DNA of 64,000 bases from Cytobacillus sp. IB215665 (GCF_033963835.1 NZ_JAXBME010000014.1:62001-126000), one strand, 5' to 3'; shown: positions 1 through 9,311, counted from the stretch's first letter. The notes: generated by a model from the sequence alone, not told the origin. Translations and numbers: made by a program.

Positions 1-330
1 TATAATACCAATTATTAGAAGGGTTATTTTTGGTTAATCGTTATAAAAAGCTCATTAGTGTTATAAGTCTCAGTCAACTTTTCTTAAAATTTAAGAGGAA
101 AAATAGGGGACCTTAATTTTGTTAAATTACTTTGGAATATGAGTTATGCATAATTAGTGATGAAAATAGTGAGTAATAAACACAAGTTGGTTGTGTTTAC
201 TACTCATTATTTTATTAGCAAAACTTTTTATATTTTTGCGTGTTGATCAATTGTTGATGAATTGTAGACCAATTGTGTCAGCATTAGCCAATAATGAACA
301 GAAATAAATTGATTGGAAACAGACGAAACC

Positions 331-458
331 CCTATAAATCTATGCTTTATTCCAGTTTAGCCTACTCTATCCTTGTCAGGTAGAGGTTGCTGGTCCGAGA
401 CCAATCGGGATCATCTATGAGTCCCTTGGGCCGCAATGGTCCTATAAATTTATACTTT
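331..458. other. GC-rich structured island bounded by 18-bp direct repeats
   Basis: Positions 361-440 contain 43 G/C in 80 bases, far above the AT-rich surroundings. The island is framed by near-identical direct repeats (CCTATAAATCTATGCTTT at 331-348 and CCTATAAATTTATACTTT at 441-458, two mismatches). Inside is a 7-bp hairpin (CTCTATC 365-371 with GGTAGAG 379-385, 7-nt loop) plus GGTC/GACC and CCGA/TCGG complementarities. No reading frame is visible. It could be a non-coding RNA or a stranded end of a mobile element; neither can be decided here. The remaining 1-330 and 459-584 stretches show nothing recognisable. Confidence 0.35.
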
Positions 459-584
459 TTGGACAATTCTCTTAAACTATGAATTGTTGACGAAATCATT
501 AAATACTACTTTTTTTATTGTGAAAGAAGAGTAGCTAATTTTTGTGCAGTCTCTTTATAAATACTGACCCTTTCATACCACTAC

Positions 585-731
585 TTAATGTAATTTGACC
601 AAGCTGACAATTACAAAATATTTCATTGTTTCCTTTCCCTTTGCACGAACAGTCAGCCATAGATTTTCCTTTTCTTCAGGTTTTAAGGCGTTATTAATTA
701 GTGAATGCCTGACTACTTTAACCTCTGGAAA
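585..731 (-). pseudogene. Detached C-terminal coding remnant of the downstream-truncated membrane protein
   Basis: On the minus strand, in the same frame as the 774-1535 gene and beyond its stop, a 48-codon stretch without stops reads as plausible protein (it begins FPEVKVVRHSLINNALKPEE and ends at the TAA at 585-587). Between the two lie four in-frame stops (TAA TAG ... TAA TAA). The simplest reading is that the gene once extended to 585 and was truncated. Coding character is judged by eye only. Confidence 0.35.
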
Positions 732-773
732 TTATTAAACTATTTCAAGAGAATTCAATGGTGAATATCGCTA

Positions 774-1535
774 TTAACGTACAGTGTCACAAGAGATTTG
801 TAAAGGCACATCTTTGAACATGAGGAAAACAATACAAATAATAACGGACTCATCACTTGCTATTGCTGTAAATGCATTTCCATTATGATCTGTTACATCT
901 ACTTCTAGCTCTTTATTTGGATATACATTGAGGTTGTGTAAATTATTGTTATCTTTGTATGTTGGCAAAGAAGGTAATAAGGTTTTAGCTATTGATAAAT
1001 CAGATGAATAGTAAGGAACATTCTCGTCATGTAACTCTTTTTCTGAAACATTTTGTAATATAGATTCTATTTTGTAATCCATGTTTCTACTACTGAATAT
1101 AGGAATCGAAAACTTTTGTTTATTTTCATTTATTTGTATATTTAGTTTAGGAGAATTTAAGCTTTTGTTATTTTCCTCATGTTTTTCTTTTAATAGTTTC
1201 TTAATTGTTATTTCTGTTCTAATCCCTTCGAGGGTTTGCTGGTGATAAATCAAATATGCGATCAAAACAGAAGCGAATACACTAGAAACATTCACTATTT
1301 CCCCTACTTCTAAATCAATATACTTTTCTACAAGTTCTGGTGATACAATCAAGATTATAATAAAGCCGAAGAGGAAATTAGTAATTATTAATCCTCTTCT
1401 ATTGGATACGATTTGTTTTTTTATTTTTTTTTCAGGTACTGTTTTATGAAATTCGTCATAATTATATATTTGATATTGCCTAAAAATAAAAAAACAAATA
1501 AGTAAACCTAATGCTAACGTTTCTAATCCATTCAT
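774..1535 (-). CDS. Membrane protein of unknown function, probably truncated
   Basis: 253 residues, ATG start with a TAGGTTTT-type upstream signal. Three hydrophobic segments are visible: residues about 5-19 (LALGLLICFFIFRQ), 49-66 (GLIITNFLFGFIIILIV) and 82-98 (VSSVFASVLIAYLIYHQ). A polar C-terminal domain of about 150 residues follows. I do not recognise the family. The gene stands alone between long intergenic stretches, and coding-like sequence continues in frame past its stop (585-731), so the present stop may be a recent truncation. Confidence 0.6.
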   Translation of the reverse strand: MNGLETLALGLLICFFIFRQYQIYNYDEFHKTVPEKKIKKQIVSNRRGLIITNFLFGFIIILIVSPELVEKYIDLEVGEIVNVSSVFASVLIAYLIYHQQTLEGIRTEITIKKLLKEKHEENNKSLNSPKLNIQINENKQKFSIPIFSSRNMDYKIESILQNVSEKELHDENVPYYSSDLSIAKTLLPSLPTYKDNNNLHNLNVYPNKELEVDVTDHNGNAFTAIASDESVIICIVFLMFKDVPLQISCDTVR

Positions 1536-1984
1536 TAAAACCTACCATCCCTTACAAGAGTTTAAAAGTAAATTTATAACATAATAATAATCTATCATTT
1601 CTTACAATTTTGAACAATGAAAAATATTTTCGAACTAGTAATAATAGTTTGAATTACAGTTTAATTAATAATCGAAACTTTGTGTAAAAGTGTGCTGACT
1701 AAAATCGTTTGCGGGTATTATTAACCAAATTTATATCCATATGAGTATCATACGAAAGCGTAAACGTATTTATGAACACTATATCAAATTCACACGCAGC
1801 AAAATTCGATGTACTAGCCGAAATATAACAACCATCTAGCGGTTAGTTAGGTACACTTTTATGGTTATGTTTATATGAGGCTACAAGTGATCACAGAGTG
1901 CCTGGGCAGCTAGCATTATGTCTTTGTGAAATAACCTGATAGACCTGTTCCCGTAAGTCCTATTGGCGCAGTGTTTTTAAAAGA

Positions 1985-2108
1985 AAGAGCTTTTTTCGTA
2001 AACTTTGTTGCTAATGTTCTTAAAATAGAAGGAAAGATACCACGAAATATAATTGTAAGCGTGTTTAATTTCTAGTATGATAAACCATATTTATGAGAAA
2101 GCAGCCTT
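1985..2108 (-). repeat. MITE-like repeat copy (reverse, degenerate)
   Basis: Reverse-orientation copy of the dispersed repeat described at 8023-8177. The right end (TTTTTTCGTAAACTTTGTTG) and the ATACCACGAA core are clear; the left end survives only as GAGAAAGCAGCC. It lies in a 724-bp gene-free stretch (1536-2259) in which I see nothing else. Confidence 0.6.
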
Positions 2109-2259
2109 ATGTAAAGATGGCGGTTTTTAAGAAATTATATTTAAAGTAAATATTAGTACTTTAGAATAAATATCATAAAGGTTGTTCAACAAACGCTACA
2201 GTTTTATAAGGATATTGATTTATAGTGGAGAGAGCAATGTGAATTTTTGGGAGTGAAAA

Positions 2260-2883
2260 ATGATGATTAATAATGAAATTATAGGTTCTAAGAATATCCC
2301 TTTTAGATTGATTGAACAAAAAGAAGAAGCAAATAGCTTAGCAATTGTCCTACCTGGGGCTGGTTACTCAACACAATCTCCATTGTTACACTATACAACG
2401 GGGTTATTTTACAATAAAGGTTTTGATGTATTACACATTAATTATTCATTTAATAGGCAAGAGATGTCTGCACTTAATGAAAAGGATTTCGCAAGAGATG
2501 TTCAACTTACAATTGACAACGCAATTAAGGACAAGAGCTACAGTAAGTATTATGTAGTAGCAAAATCAATTGGTACAAAAGCTTTAAGCTATTTGTTGGA
2601 TAATACAATGTTGAAAGATGCTAAAGTAATATGGTTGACACCGTTAATACAAAATGATTATGTATTTAATGCAATGGTTAACAGTGAAAATAAAGGACTT
2701 TGTATTTTTGGAGAAAAAGATAGTTCTTGTTTTATTGTGGAACGCTTTGATAAATTGAAAAACAATCAAAACCTTATATTAAAAGTGGTTGATGGTGGAA
2801 ATCATAGTTTAGATCTTGATAAAGATCCTATAAAATCTATTGATATATTAAAAAGTGTAATTTCTGATATTAATGAGTTTTAA
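2260..2883 (+). CDS. Alpha/beta-fold hydrolase
   Basis: 207 residues. The nucleophile elbow is AKSIGT (a GxSxG variant with Ala at the first position, Ser about residue 106). It follows an oxyanion-side motif LPGAGY near residue 33. A candidate acid is in FGEKDSS and the catalytic His is in GGNHSL near residue 186. Size and motif order fit small cytosolic alpha/beta hydrolases; the substrate cannot be inferred. ATG ATG start preceded by TTGGGAGTGAAAA. Monocistronic, with a terminator directly after it. Confidence 0.75.
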   Translation: MMINNEIIGSKNIPFRLIEQKEEANSLAIVLPGAGYSTQSPLLHYTTGLFYNKGFDVLHINYSFNRQEMSALNEKDFARDVQLTIDNAIKDKSYSKYYVVAKSIGTKALSYLLDNTMLKDAKVIWLTPLIQNDYVFNAMVNSENKGLCIFGEKDSSCFIVERFDKLKNNQNLILKVVDGGNHSLDLDKDPIKSIDILKSVISDINEF

Positions 2884-2916
2884 CGATAAGCCTATAGAGG
2901 AATAAGGACCTTAGAA

Positions 2917-2945
2917 AGTCATATCATTGATATGGCTTTTTTGTT
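2917..2945 (+). terminator. Intrinsic terminator after the hydrolase gene
   Basis: AGTCATATC / GATATGGCT stem (one G-U) with an ATT loop, followed by TTTTTT. The next 280 bp to the lipoprotein gene hold nothing I can identify. Confidence 0.8.
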
Positions 2946-3229
2946 TGAAAATTACCCCTCTTAACTGGATACAATAGATCTGTATTATCTAGTGTCGGTG
3001 AGATATATTAACTTTACTACGAATGGTATTCCGATTTACTCATAATACTTTGAAAAATATGCTGAATTAAATCCATTCTTAGAGGGGTTGGAGATTGTGA
3101 TTGCTAGTATCAATGTTTCAAATAGAAAAAAGAAGAATGAAATAGTATAAAAATATAAAGTAGTTTTTTACTGCCCTTAAATACAATTATTGGTATAATA
3201 TTAGAGGGATTTTAAGGAGGAGAAATAAT

Positions 3230-3883
3230 ATGAAAAGAACACTAATATTATCAATTGTTGTATTTCTAACTATATTTGTTTCAGCATGTAGTCAAGAAAA
3301 AGCAAGTGATAGTGATGGTAAAGAAGATGTAGAAAAAGAAGTGGAGTCGGCAGAAAATTCAAAAGATGTTGAGCTAGAAAATGAAACGGAGTCAATTGAA
3401 GTAGATAAAGGGTTGTTAAATGTTGAAGTAACCTTACCAAACTCGTTTTTTGAGGGAGAAGACATGGACAGTATAAAGGCCCAAGCAAAAGAAGATGGCA
3501 TAAAAGATGTCATACAAAATGATGACGGTACTATTACTTATGTAATGTCAAAGTCTAAACATAAAGAAATGATGGATGAAATTAAAGATAGTATACTTAT
3601 GACCGTCGAAGATTACAAGAATAATGGAGACTTCCCTTCAATTAAAGATGTATTACATAATGATTCATTTTCAGAATTTACATTAGTAGTAGATCAAGAA
3701 AACTACGAGAACAGTTTTGATAGTTTTGCTCAACTAGGATTAGGAATGTCAGGTATGTACTATCAACTATTTAATGGTGTTGATCCACAAAGTTATGATG
3801 TAACGATCTTTGTTAAAAACGATACTTCTGGTGATGTATTTAAAACGGTGGTTTATCCTGATGCTTTGGACGAAACAGAATAA
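3230..3883 (+). CDS. Lipoprotein of unknown function
   Basis: 217 residues. A lysine-containing N-terminus and hydrophobic stretch end in the lipobox FVSAC (Cys20), so the mature protein should be lipid-anchored on the outer face of the membrane. A low-complexity acidic linker rich in Glu, Lys and Ser (residues 21-60) leads to a globular domain of about 150 residues that I do not recognise. A strong AAGGAGGAG ribosome binding site lies 7 nt before the ATG. It is flanked by a terminator on each side, so it is probably transcribed alone. Confidence 0.8.
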   Translation: MKRTLILSIVVFLTIFVSACSQEKASDSDGKEDVEKEVESAENSKDVELENETESIEVDKGLLNVEVTLPNSFFEGEDMDSIKAQAKEDGIKDVIQNDDGTITYVMSKSKHKEMMDEIKDSILMTVEDYKNNGDFPSIKDVLHNDSFSEFTLVVDQENYENSFDSFAQLGLGMSGMYYQLFNGVDPQSYDVTIFVKNDTSGDVFKTVVYPDALDETE

Positions 3884-3896
3884 TGATGAAGTGTTA

Positions 3897-3926
3897 TAAA
3901 AAAGCGCTCTTATAGAGTGCTTTTTT
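3897..3926 (+). terminator. Intrinsic terminator after the lipoprotein gene
   Basis: AAAAAAGCGCTC / GAGTGCTTTTTT stem with a short TTAT loop. A-rich on the 5' side and T-rich on the 3' side, so it can work in both directions. Confidence 0.85.
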
Positions 3927-3994
3927 ACTGGGCTTTGTAGGTTAAATTATATTAATTGAGAAAGGAACTGTGCTAAAGAAAAAGTTGTAGTTTA

Positions 3995-4253
3995 TTAATT
4001 TTCATTGGAAATTCCACCTTGTTCATTATTTTCCTTTTCCCTTTCTTCTAAATATCTCTCATATTCTTCTTTTACTCTATCCGTTAGGTGCTATTTTTAA
4101 AAGTCTCTTGTTTAGATCGTTAAGTAAGTACAGACCTCTAAATAAACAAGCAAGAACGATACCCGGAACGATAATCATTGCAAATGGATCAGTTATAACG
4201 AATAAAATAGAGCTTAACATAGTAGCTGCAATTATCGTTAATAGCAAAATCAC
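3995..4253 (-). pseudogene. Frameshifted small membrane protein gene
   Basis: From a GTG at 4253 (preceded on the minus strand by AAGGGG) one frame encodes two hydrophobic segments (ILLLTIIAATMLSSILFVI and FAMIIVPGIVLACLF) up to a stop near 4086. The next frame continues as a charged tail ending EKENNEQGGISNEN at 3995. Total span is 259 nt, not divisible by three. The pieces join naturally if a single-base indel occurred near 4088. The family is unknown. Confidence 0.5.
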
Positions 4254-4299
4254 ATTAATAATCCCCTTATGATTCTAAAAATTATACACTAAACGAAAG

Positions 4300-4485
4300 G
4301 AGGCGATGTAATATTCAAAATAAGCAAACAGATTTCACCTACAGTCGATGATAAACATCTCAAAATATATACGAGGTAGATGGTCCTTTAACGGTAAGTA
4401 AATCAAGTATAACAGTAACACCCTTTATTAATTCAATGCGATATCACTCAAAAATACAACTAGCTGATTACATTCAATTTAGGTA
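4300..4485 (+). pseudogene. Decayed coding remnant
   Basis: A good ribosome binding site (AAAGGAGG near 4299-4306) is followed by broken frames. One reads ISKQISPTVDDKHLKIYTR, the next IYEVDGPLTVSKSSITVTPF onward to a stop near 4484. No intact start-to-stop gene remains. The family is not recognised. It lies between another pseudogene and the P-domain gene. Confidence 0.3.
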
Positions 4486-4582
4486 GTTATATAGCTTTCA
4501 ACAATGATCTGCACCATTTTGTAGCTTTTTTGAATTGCTATATACACAGGGAGACATAAATGATTTTTCTATTGAAGCTGTA

Positions 4583-5155
4583 TCAAGGTGTACAATTACT
4601 AGTAGTAATCGTTAAATCCCAGCCTCCTGCAATATTACCTGAATCATCAGGGAATGCATCAAAAACGAAAAGACTCCAAATGCCGTTAGGGTTTGAAAAA
4701 TTAAACGCACTTAACATTGAACCGAAAGATTGATTAGTAGGCGCCGGTGGTGGTAATTGTACTAGTTCACCTAAATAATTTGCTGGTTGAAATGTACCAG
4801 TGGTAAGTGGCAAAAAGAGTGGAATGATGCTTGGCCCCATATCATCAAAAGTAAGGGTTATATCGTCTACTTTACCAAATCCTGCTCCAGCCATAATTGT
4901 GGCATTTCTACCGTCAGGAGCAACTAATAATATGATAAGGTCACCGACAAAGGTGTGACTTAAGTTATTAATAGATACAACTACTTTCACAATTTTGTCT
5001 GTAAATCCAGAGACGCATATATTTGATGGATAAGGAGTAGCTGTTCCTTCTTCTGGAATTTGTATAGGAGTGGAATTTCGAAATTTTTTTGTGGTAAAAA
5101 CGCAATTTGATTTTGGCGCAATTCTACAACGGTATATAGGTGGTGTTTTTGACAT
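4583..5155 (-). CDS. Stand-alone proprotein-convertase P-domain protein
   Basis: 190 residues. Residues about 35-185 match the P/Homo B domain fold: the strand SGFTDKIVKVVVSINNLSHT, then VGDLIILLVAPDGRNATIM, and the terminal NPNGIWSLFVFDAFPDDSG...GGWDLTI signature. P domains normally follow a subtilisin-type protease domain; here there is none, and no signal peptide is seen. ATG start with AGAAGGTGAA upstream. Known stand-alone P domains act as calcium-binding or structural modules; a surface or spore-layer role is only a guess. Neighbouring genes are decayed. Confidence 0.75.
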   Translation of the reverse strand: MSKTPPIYRCRIAPKSNCVFTTKKFRNSTPIQIPEEGTATPYPSNICVSGFTDKIVKVVVSINNLSHTFVGDLIILLVAPDGRNATIMAGAGFGKVDDITLTFDDMGPSIIPLFLPLTTGTFQPANYLGELVQLPPPAPTNQSFGSMLSAFNFSNPNGIWSLFVFDAFPDDSGNIAGGWDLTITTSNCTP

Positions 5156-5235
5156 GAGTTCACCTTCTAAAGGTATTTATTAATATACAATGGTTAAATA
5201 ATAACAATTGTATAGGTTGCTATCCTTAAGAAGGA

Positions 5236-5340
5236 GTGGAATTTTTCAAAAGTAAGAAGTTGTACATTTGTCAATGTGGAAAGAGCCTGATAGTGGAGAA
5301 TATTTACTTCAATACTGGTGAGAGCATAAATTGTTTGTAG
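5236..5340 (+). CDS. Possible 34-residue Cys-containing peptide or gene fragment
   Basis: GTG start preceded by AAGAAGGA. The peptide contains KLYICQCGKS (CxC) and a later Cys near the C-terminus. It is too short to classify and may be a fragment, since it sits between two decayed genes. Confidence 0.25.
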   Translation: MEFFKSKKLYICQCGKSLIVENIYFNTGESINCL

Positions 5341-5366
5341 CTAATAGAGCAGTTTTTGCGGAAGAA

Positions 5367-5665
5367 TTATGAGAGAACATGGATTATAAGTAACAAGAGG
5401 ATACAGTTAAGTTGACCTAAACAGTCACTTCCAGCATCCCCATTACACTCAGCGACAATTTTAATTGCTTCTTCACTCAGAAATCCTTTATTTTTATCAT
5501 TGAATATGAGTGGTACATTAGGAACAGGAATGTTAATAGGAGTTTCTGTACCGTTTTCAGTTATGATTGCAGTCGCTCCATATTCCGATAGAGGGATCTA
5601 GACTAACCGTCACAGTAATGTGTGCGCTTATGCTTGAAGTGAAAATATGAATGTACTCACCACAA
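5367..5665 (-). pseudogene. Decayed gene next to the P-domain protein
   Basis: Minus-strand frames read HITVTVSLDPS, then, after a frame change near 5595, EYGATAIITENGTETPINIP and PLIFNDKNKGFLSEEAIKIV, ending at 5367. No intact start is visible. The beta-rich, Cys-containing sequence is not assigned to a family. It runs in the same direction as the P-domain gene and may once have been co-transcribed with it. Confidence 0.4.
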
Positions 5666-5739
5666 TAAAGCTTAATGATTTATAGTTGAAAAATATTATC
5701 GCAAGTAAGATAAATGATAGTTACAATATTAAAAGGTTT

Positions 5740-6711
5740 TTATAGTGTCTGCTCCTGCTCATAAAAATTCACGACAGCTTTTGCCATATCATATATATTT
5801 TTCTTTAAACTGTTAGGATGTATAATTTTTATTTGATCTCCGAAGCCTAAAATATACTCTTTTGCTTCTTGTTCTGCATCAAAGCTAAGTTTTACAGGAA
5901 TCCATCCATTTTCTAAAGGAGATTCTACCTGTAAAATTTGTACAAAACGTCCAGGAAACTTTATTCTTTGAATGATATGGGGTGATACTTCGACATTCAC
6001 CTCGTATCTCGGAAGACTTTTAATAAATTCTGTTGTTGAAGAACTCCAATAATGTGCCAAATTAAAGTCATTTGGTCGGTCAAAACCTTCCTGTGTTAGT
6101 GTTGCAGACTGTATTCGTGAAGCACGGTAGTTTCTGAATTTTCCAGCTGAGTGTGCTACTAAATACCACGTACTACCTTTAGCGACTAAGCCTAATGGGT
6201 TTACAATCCGTTCAACACATTGTCCGCCTGCACGTTCATATATAATATGTAGTTTCTTTTCATCCCAAATCGCTTGTTGTAAAGTTTTAAAAGATTCAAT
6301 TTTTTCAGTTGACTGTCGCCAAGTACTAGTATCTACATGGATACGGTTCCAAATATCATTCGTATTTTGCTCATAGGAGTTAGGAACAGAGGCAAGAATT
6401 TTTTGCCGTGCTTCATACCAATCATTTGCTAAACCTAGGTCAGTAAGTAGTTGTAGTGATGGAGAAATTAACAAAGACATTATTTCATTGGTTTTCAAAC
6501 CAGTTAAATTTGTCTTGTATTTATCAAGTAATTTCCAGCCTCCTGATTTACCACGTTCAGCAATTACAGGAATTCCCGATATACTTAATGCTTCCATATC
6601 ACGATGAATCGTACGTTCTGATACTTCTAATTCCTGTGATAATTGTTTAGTTGTTAGTTTTCCTTTATTTTGTAACAACAGTAAAATGGAAATCAATCTA
6701 TCTGCTCGCAT
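5740..6711 (-). CDS. YafY-type transcriptional regulator (HTH + WYL domain)
   Basis: 323 residues. The N-terminal DeoR-like winged helix (residues 1-55) contains LTTKQLSQELEVSERTIHRD. A WYL domain in the middle carries LGLVAKGSTWYLVAHSAGKF and FRNYRASRIQ, and a WCX-type C-terminal domain follows. WYL proteins bind small ligands or nucleic acids and usually control a neighbouring gene. This gene is divergent from the SDR gene with about 100 bp between them, so it probably regulates that gene and itself. ATG start with AGGGGG upstream. Confidence 0.85.
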   Translation of the reverse strand: MRADRLISILLLLQNKGKLTTKQLSQELEVSERTIHRDMEALSISGIPVIAERGKSGGWKLLDKYKTNLTGLKTNEIMSLLISPSLQLLTDLGLANDWYEARQKILASVPNSYEQNTNDIWNRIHVDTSTWRQSTEKIESFKTLQQAIWDEKKLHIIYERAGGQCVERIVNPLGLVAKGSTWYLVAHSAGKFRNYRASRIQSATLTQEGFDRPNDFNLAHYWSSSTTEFIKSLPRYEVNVEVSPHIIQRIKFPGRFVQILQVESPLENGWIPVKLSFDAEQEAKEYILGFGDQIKIIHPNSLKKNIYDMAKAVVNFYEQEQTL

Positions 6712-6814
6712 AAATACCCCCTAAAAATTACAATAACAGAATAATTATTATATGACATAAGGTGACATCATTAAGTATTATACTATTCTTATCAAAAAAG
6801 TGGAGGTTGATTAC

Positions 6815-7693
6815 ATGAAACAATTAACAGGAAAAATAGCCGTAGTTGCTGGAGGAACAAGGGGAGCTGGGCGTGGAATTGCAATGATGCTTGGGGAAGC
6901 AGGAGCAACCGTATATGTAACTGGAAGAAGTACGAGAGGTAATTTATCTTCAATGGGAAGGACAGAAACGATTGAAGAAACAGCAGAGCTCGTTAAAAGT
7001 AAAGGTGGAATAGGGATACCAGTTAGAGTTGATCATACGGTTGAAGACGATGTGAAATCTTTGTTTAATAAAATAAAGGAAGAACAAAATGGCAAGCTTG
7101 ATATTCTCGTTAATGATGTTTGGGGAGGGGATCCACTCACCCAATGGGAGACGCCTTTTTGGGAACATGATTTAGATAATGGGCTTCTTATGCAGAGAAG
7201 AGCAGTACATTCTCATATGATTACTAGTCATTATGGTGTTCCGCTTATGGTTAAAAATCAGAAAGGATTAGTTATCGAAATAACAGATGGTGTAAGCTAT
7301 GATTATCGAGGAAATTTATATTACAGTTTGGCAAAGATTTCGACCATTCACCTAGCACAAGCGATGTCAAAAGATTTAGAGGATCATAATATTACAGCAG
7401 TAGCGGTGAGTCCTGGATATTTACGTTCAGAAGCTATGTTAGATTGGTTTGGTGTCACTGAAGAGAATTGGCAAGAAGGAGCTGCTAAAGATCCACACTT
7501 CATCGCTTCTGAAACACCATTTTTTATCGGTAGAGCGATTGCTGCACTCGCGAGTGATCCGAAGGTACAAAACAAAACAGGCAAAGCACTTAGCTCATGG
7601 GAATTATCAAGAGAGTATGGATTTAAAGATATTGATGGAAGAAAGCCTGATTGGGGCAAATATTTTGATGAAAATGTTCAACAAAATCAATAG
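6815..7693 (+). CDS. Short-chain dehydrogenase/reductase family protein
   Basis: 292 residues. The Rossmann cofactor motif is GGTRGAGRGIA (TGxxxGxG type) near residue 13, and the YxxxK catalytic pair is YYSLAK near residue 170. It is longer than classical SDRs because of inserts around the substrate pocket. I start it at the ATG at 6815, because the in-frame GTG at 6800 overlaps the GTGGAGG ribosome binding site. Substrate unknown. Divergent from the WYL regulator, which is its likely controller. Confidence 0.85.
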   Translation: MKQLTGKIAVVAGGTRGAGRGIAMMLGEAGATVYVTGRSTRGNLSSMGRTETIEETAELVKSKGGIGIPVRVDHTVEDDVKSLFNKIKEEQNGKLDILVNDVWGGDPLTQWETPFWEHDLDNGLLMQRRAVHSHMITSHYGVPLMVKNQKGLVIEITDGVSYDYRGNLYYSLAKISTIHLAQAMSKDLEDHNITAVAVSPGYLRSEAMLDWFGVTEENWQEGAAKDPHFIASETPFFIGRAIAALASDPKVQNKTGKALSSWELSREYGFKDIDGRKPDWGKYFDENVQQNQ

Positions 7694-7712
7694 ATCTATC
7701 GGTTACTTGTTG

Positions 7713-7746
7713 ACGCAATTCTTGAATAGAATCGCGTTTTTTTTTG
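7713..7746 (+). terminator. Intrinsic terminator after the SDR gene
   Basis: ACGCAATTCT / AGAATCGCGT stem (one mismatch) followed by at least eight T. Confidence 0.75.
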
Positions 7747-8022
7747 TCTATGATTGAGATATTATTTGCACCCTTGCTTCTTGGTAGTGAATACCACCTT
7801 CTATTTCCTGCTATTTTTTTATACTATCTATACTTTCCTTAACACGGATGCTAAAAAAATAGATGTTCATTTTTCGTATGCACAATGTCTATATCTTATT
7901 TATAATTTTATATATGTACAGAGATAATACATCCAAAATGACAAACTGTAGAGCAATAATAGTGTAACGAAGGTAATGAAGTTATATAAATATCCGAAAG
8001 AAATAAAATTGTTATTACAATA

Positions 8023-8177
8023 GGTTGTTTTTGTTGTTTTATCGTACTAGGAAATAAACACGATTACAGCTATCGTTCGTGGCATCTTTTGATTGCTAAA
8101 GACTAAAAAAATCTTATAAAACATACTTCCCATCTCATATTTAGTGAAGTATAGCAACAAAGTTTACGAAAAGAGCC
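8023..8177 (+). repeat. MITE-like repeat copy with 8-bp target duplication
   Basis: Reference description for the family. The ends are inverted: the left end starts GGCTGTTTTCG(T/C)AT and runs to TTGTTGC; the right end starts GCAACAAAGTTTACG and ends GAAAAGAGCC. Inside are conserved AACACGTACACAAC and TTCGTGGCATCTTTTCTT blocks. Full copies are about 155-165 bp and encode nothing. This copy has an eroded left end but is flanked by perfect TTACAATA repeats (8015-8022 and 8178-8185), a transposition footprint. The rest of 7747-8215 holds nothing recognisable. Confidence 0.85.
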
Positions 8178-8215
8178 TTACAATAATATTGCACTGATAA
8201 AATGAGGGATCTGAA

Positions 8216-9289
8216 ATGATTAATGATGAAGCTTTAAAGAAACAATATTATGAAGCATTGCTAGCAAGAAATTCGTCATATGATGGTATTTTCTTTGCTG
8301 GAATTAAGACTACAGGTGTATTTTGTCATGCGACATGTCCGGCTAGAAAGCCTAAATATGAAAATTGTAATTTCTATGCAACAGCTGAAGAAGCACTTTT
8401 AGCAGGATTTCGTCCTTGTAAGAGGTGTCATCCAATGTCATATCCTAAAGAAATATCTCCGCTTGTACATCAAATGATACAGCTAGTTGAGGAAAATCCA
8501 GAAAAAAGGTGGAAGGATGCCGATTTCTCAAAGTTAGGTCTCCATGCAGCTACCGCTAGAAGACAATTTAAAAAAATTTATGGTATGACCTTTGTACAAT
8601 ATGCGAGAGCTAGAAGAATGGGGATTGCAATGAAATCGATAAGAACAGGTGAAAAAATTATCAATGCTCAAATAGATGTAGGGTATGATTCTTCTAGTGG
8701 TTTTCACGATGCATTTTCCAAAATCATGGGGAAAGCACCAACTAGGTCTAAAAGTGTAAAAATGCTATATGCAAACTGGATAGATACTAAATTAGGACCG
8801 ATGGTAAGTATAGTAGATGATGATTATTTATATTTACTTGAATTTGTTGATCGTAGAGGGTTGGAAAGAGAAATTGAACGTTTGAGAAATAAGTTAAACG
8901 CTTCAATCATTCCAGGAGTAAATAAAATATCAAAACAGATTGAAGAGGAAATCACAAACTATTTTACAAAAAAACTAACAACATTTAAAACTCCGATCAT
9001 CTTACTAGGGTCTGAATTTCAAAAAACTGTCTGGAATGAACTGTTGAAAATTGAATTAGGAAAAACGACTTCATATAAAGAACTAGCTACCTTAATTAAT
9101 AACCCAAGATCTGTCAGAGCCATTGGTAACGCAAATGGGGCAAATCAATTAGCAATCATCGTCCCATGTCATAGGGTTATCCAATCTAACGGAGATTTAG
9201 GTGGATATGGTGGGGGTTTAGAAAGAAAAAATTGGTTGCTAAACCACGAAAAAACGTATAATAACTCACTGTCCAACAAACCAAATTAA
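8216..9289 (+). CDS. ada: Ada-type methylated-DNA repair protein and activator
   Basis: 357 residues, close to the E. coli Ada length. It combines an Ada zinc/phosphotriester domain with Cys37, Cys41, Cys68 and Cys71 (GVFCHATCPARKP, RPCKRCHP); an AraC-type HTH (about 95-175, with VGYDSSSGFHDAFSKIMG); and a C-terminal O6-methylguanine-DNA methyltransferase domain with acceptor Cys318 in VPCHRVI. All three functional parts look intact. This differs from B. subtilis, where the functions are split between AdaA and AdaB. It should sense methyl phosphotriesters and activate its own transcription. GAGGGA precedes the ATG. Confidence 0.93.
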   Translation: MINDEALKKQYYEALLARNSSYDGIFFAGIKTTGVFCHATCPARKPKYENCNFYATAEEALLAGFRPCKRCHPMSYPKEISPLVHQMIQLVEENPEKRWKDADFSKLGLHAATARRQFKKIYGMTFVQYARARRMGIAMKSIRTGEKIINAQIDVGYDSSSGFHDAFSKIMGKAPTRSKSVKMLYANWIDTKLGPMVSIVDDDYLYLLEFVDRRGLEREIERLRNKLNASIIPGVNKISKQIEEEITNYFTKKLTTFKTPIILLGSEFQKTVWNELLKIELGKTTSYKELATLINNPRSVRAIGNANGANQLAIIVPCHRVIQSNGDLGGYGGGLERKNWLLNHEKTYNNSLSNKPN

Positions 9290-9311
9290 CCTGTTTTATC
9301 AAAGCTTTTTT

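Noticed and set aside
361-420. tRNA-like anticodon arm (7-nt loop on a CTCTATC/GGTAGAG stem)
   Set aside because: No D-arm, acceptor stem or proper T-arm can be formed, and position 37 would be C; not a tRNA gene.
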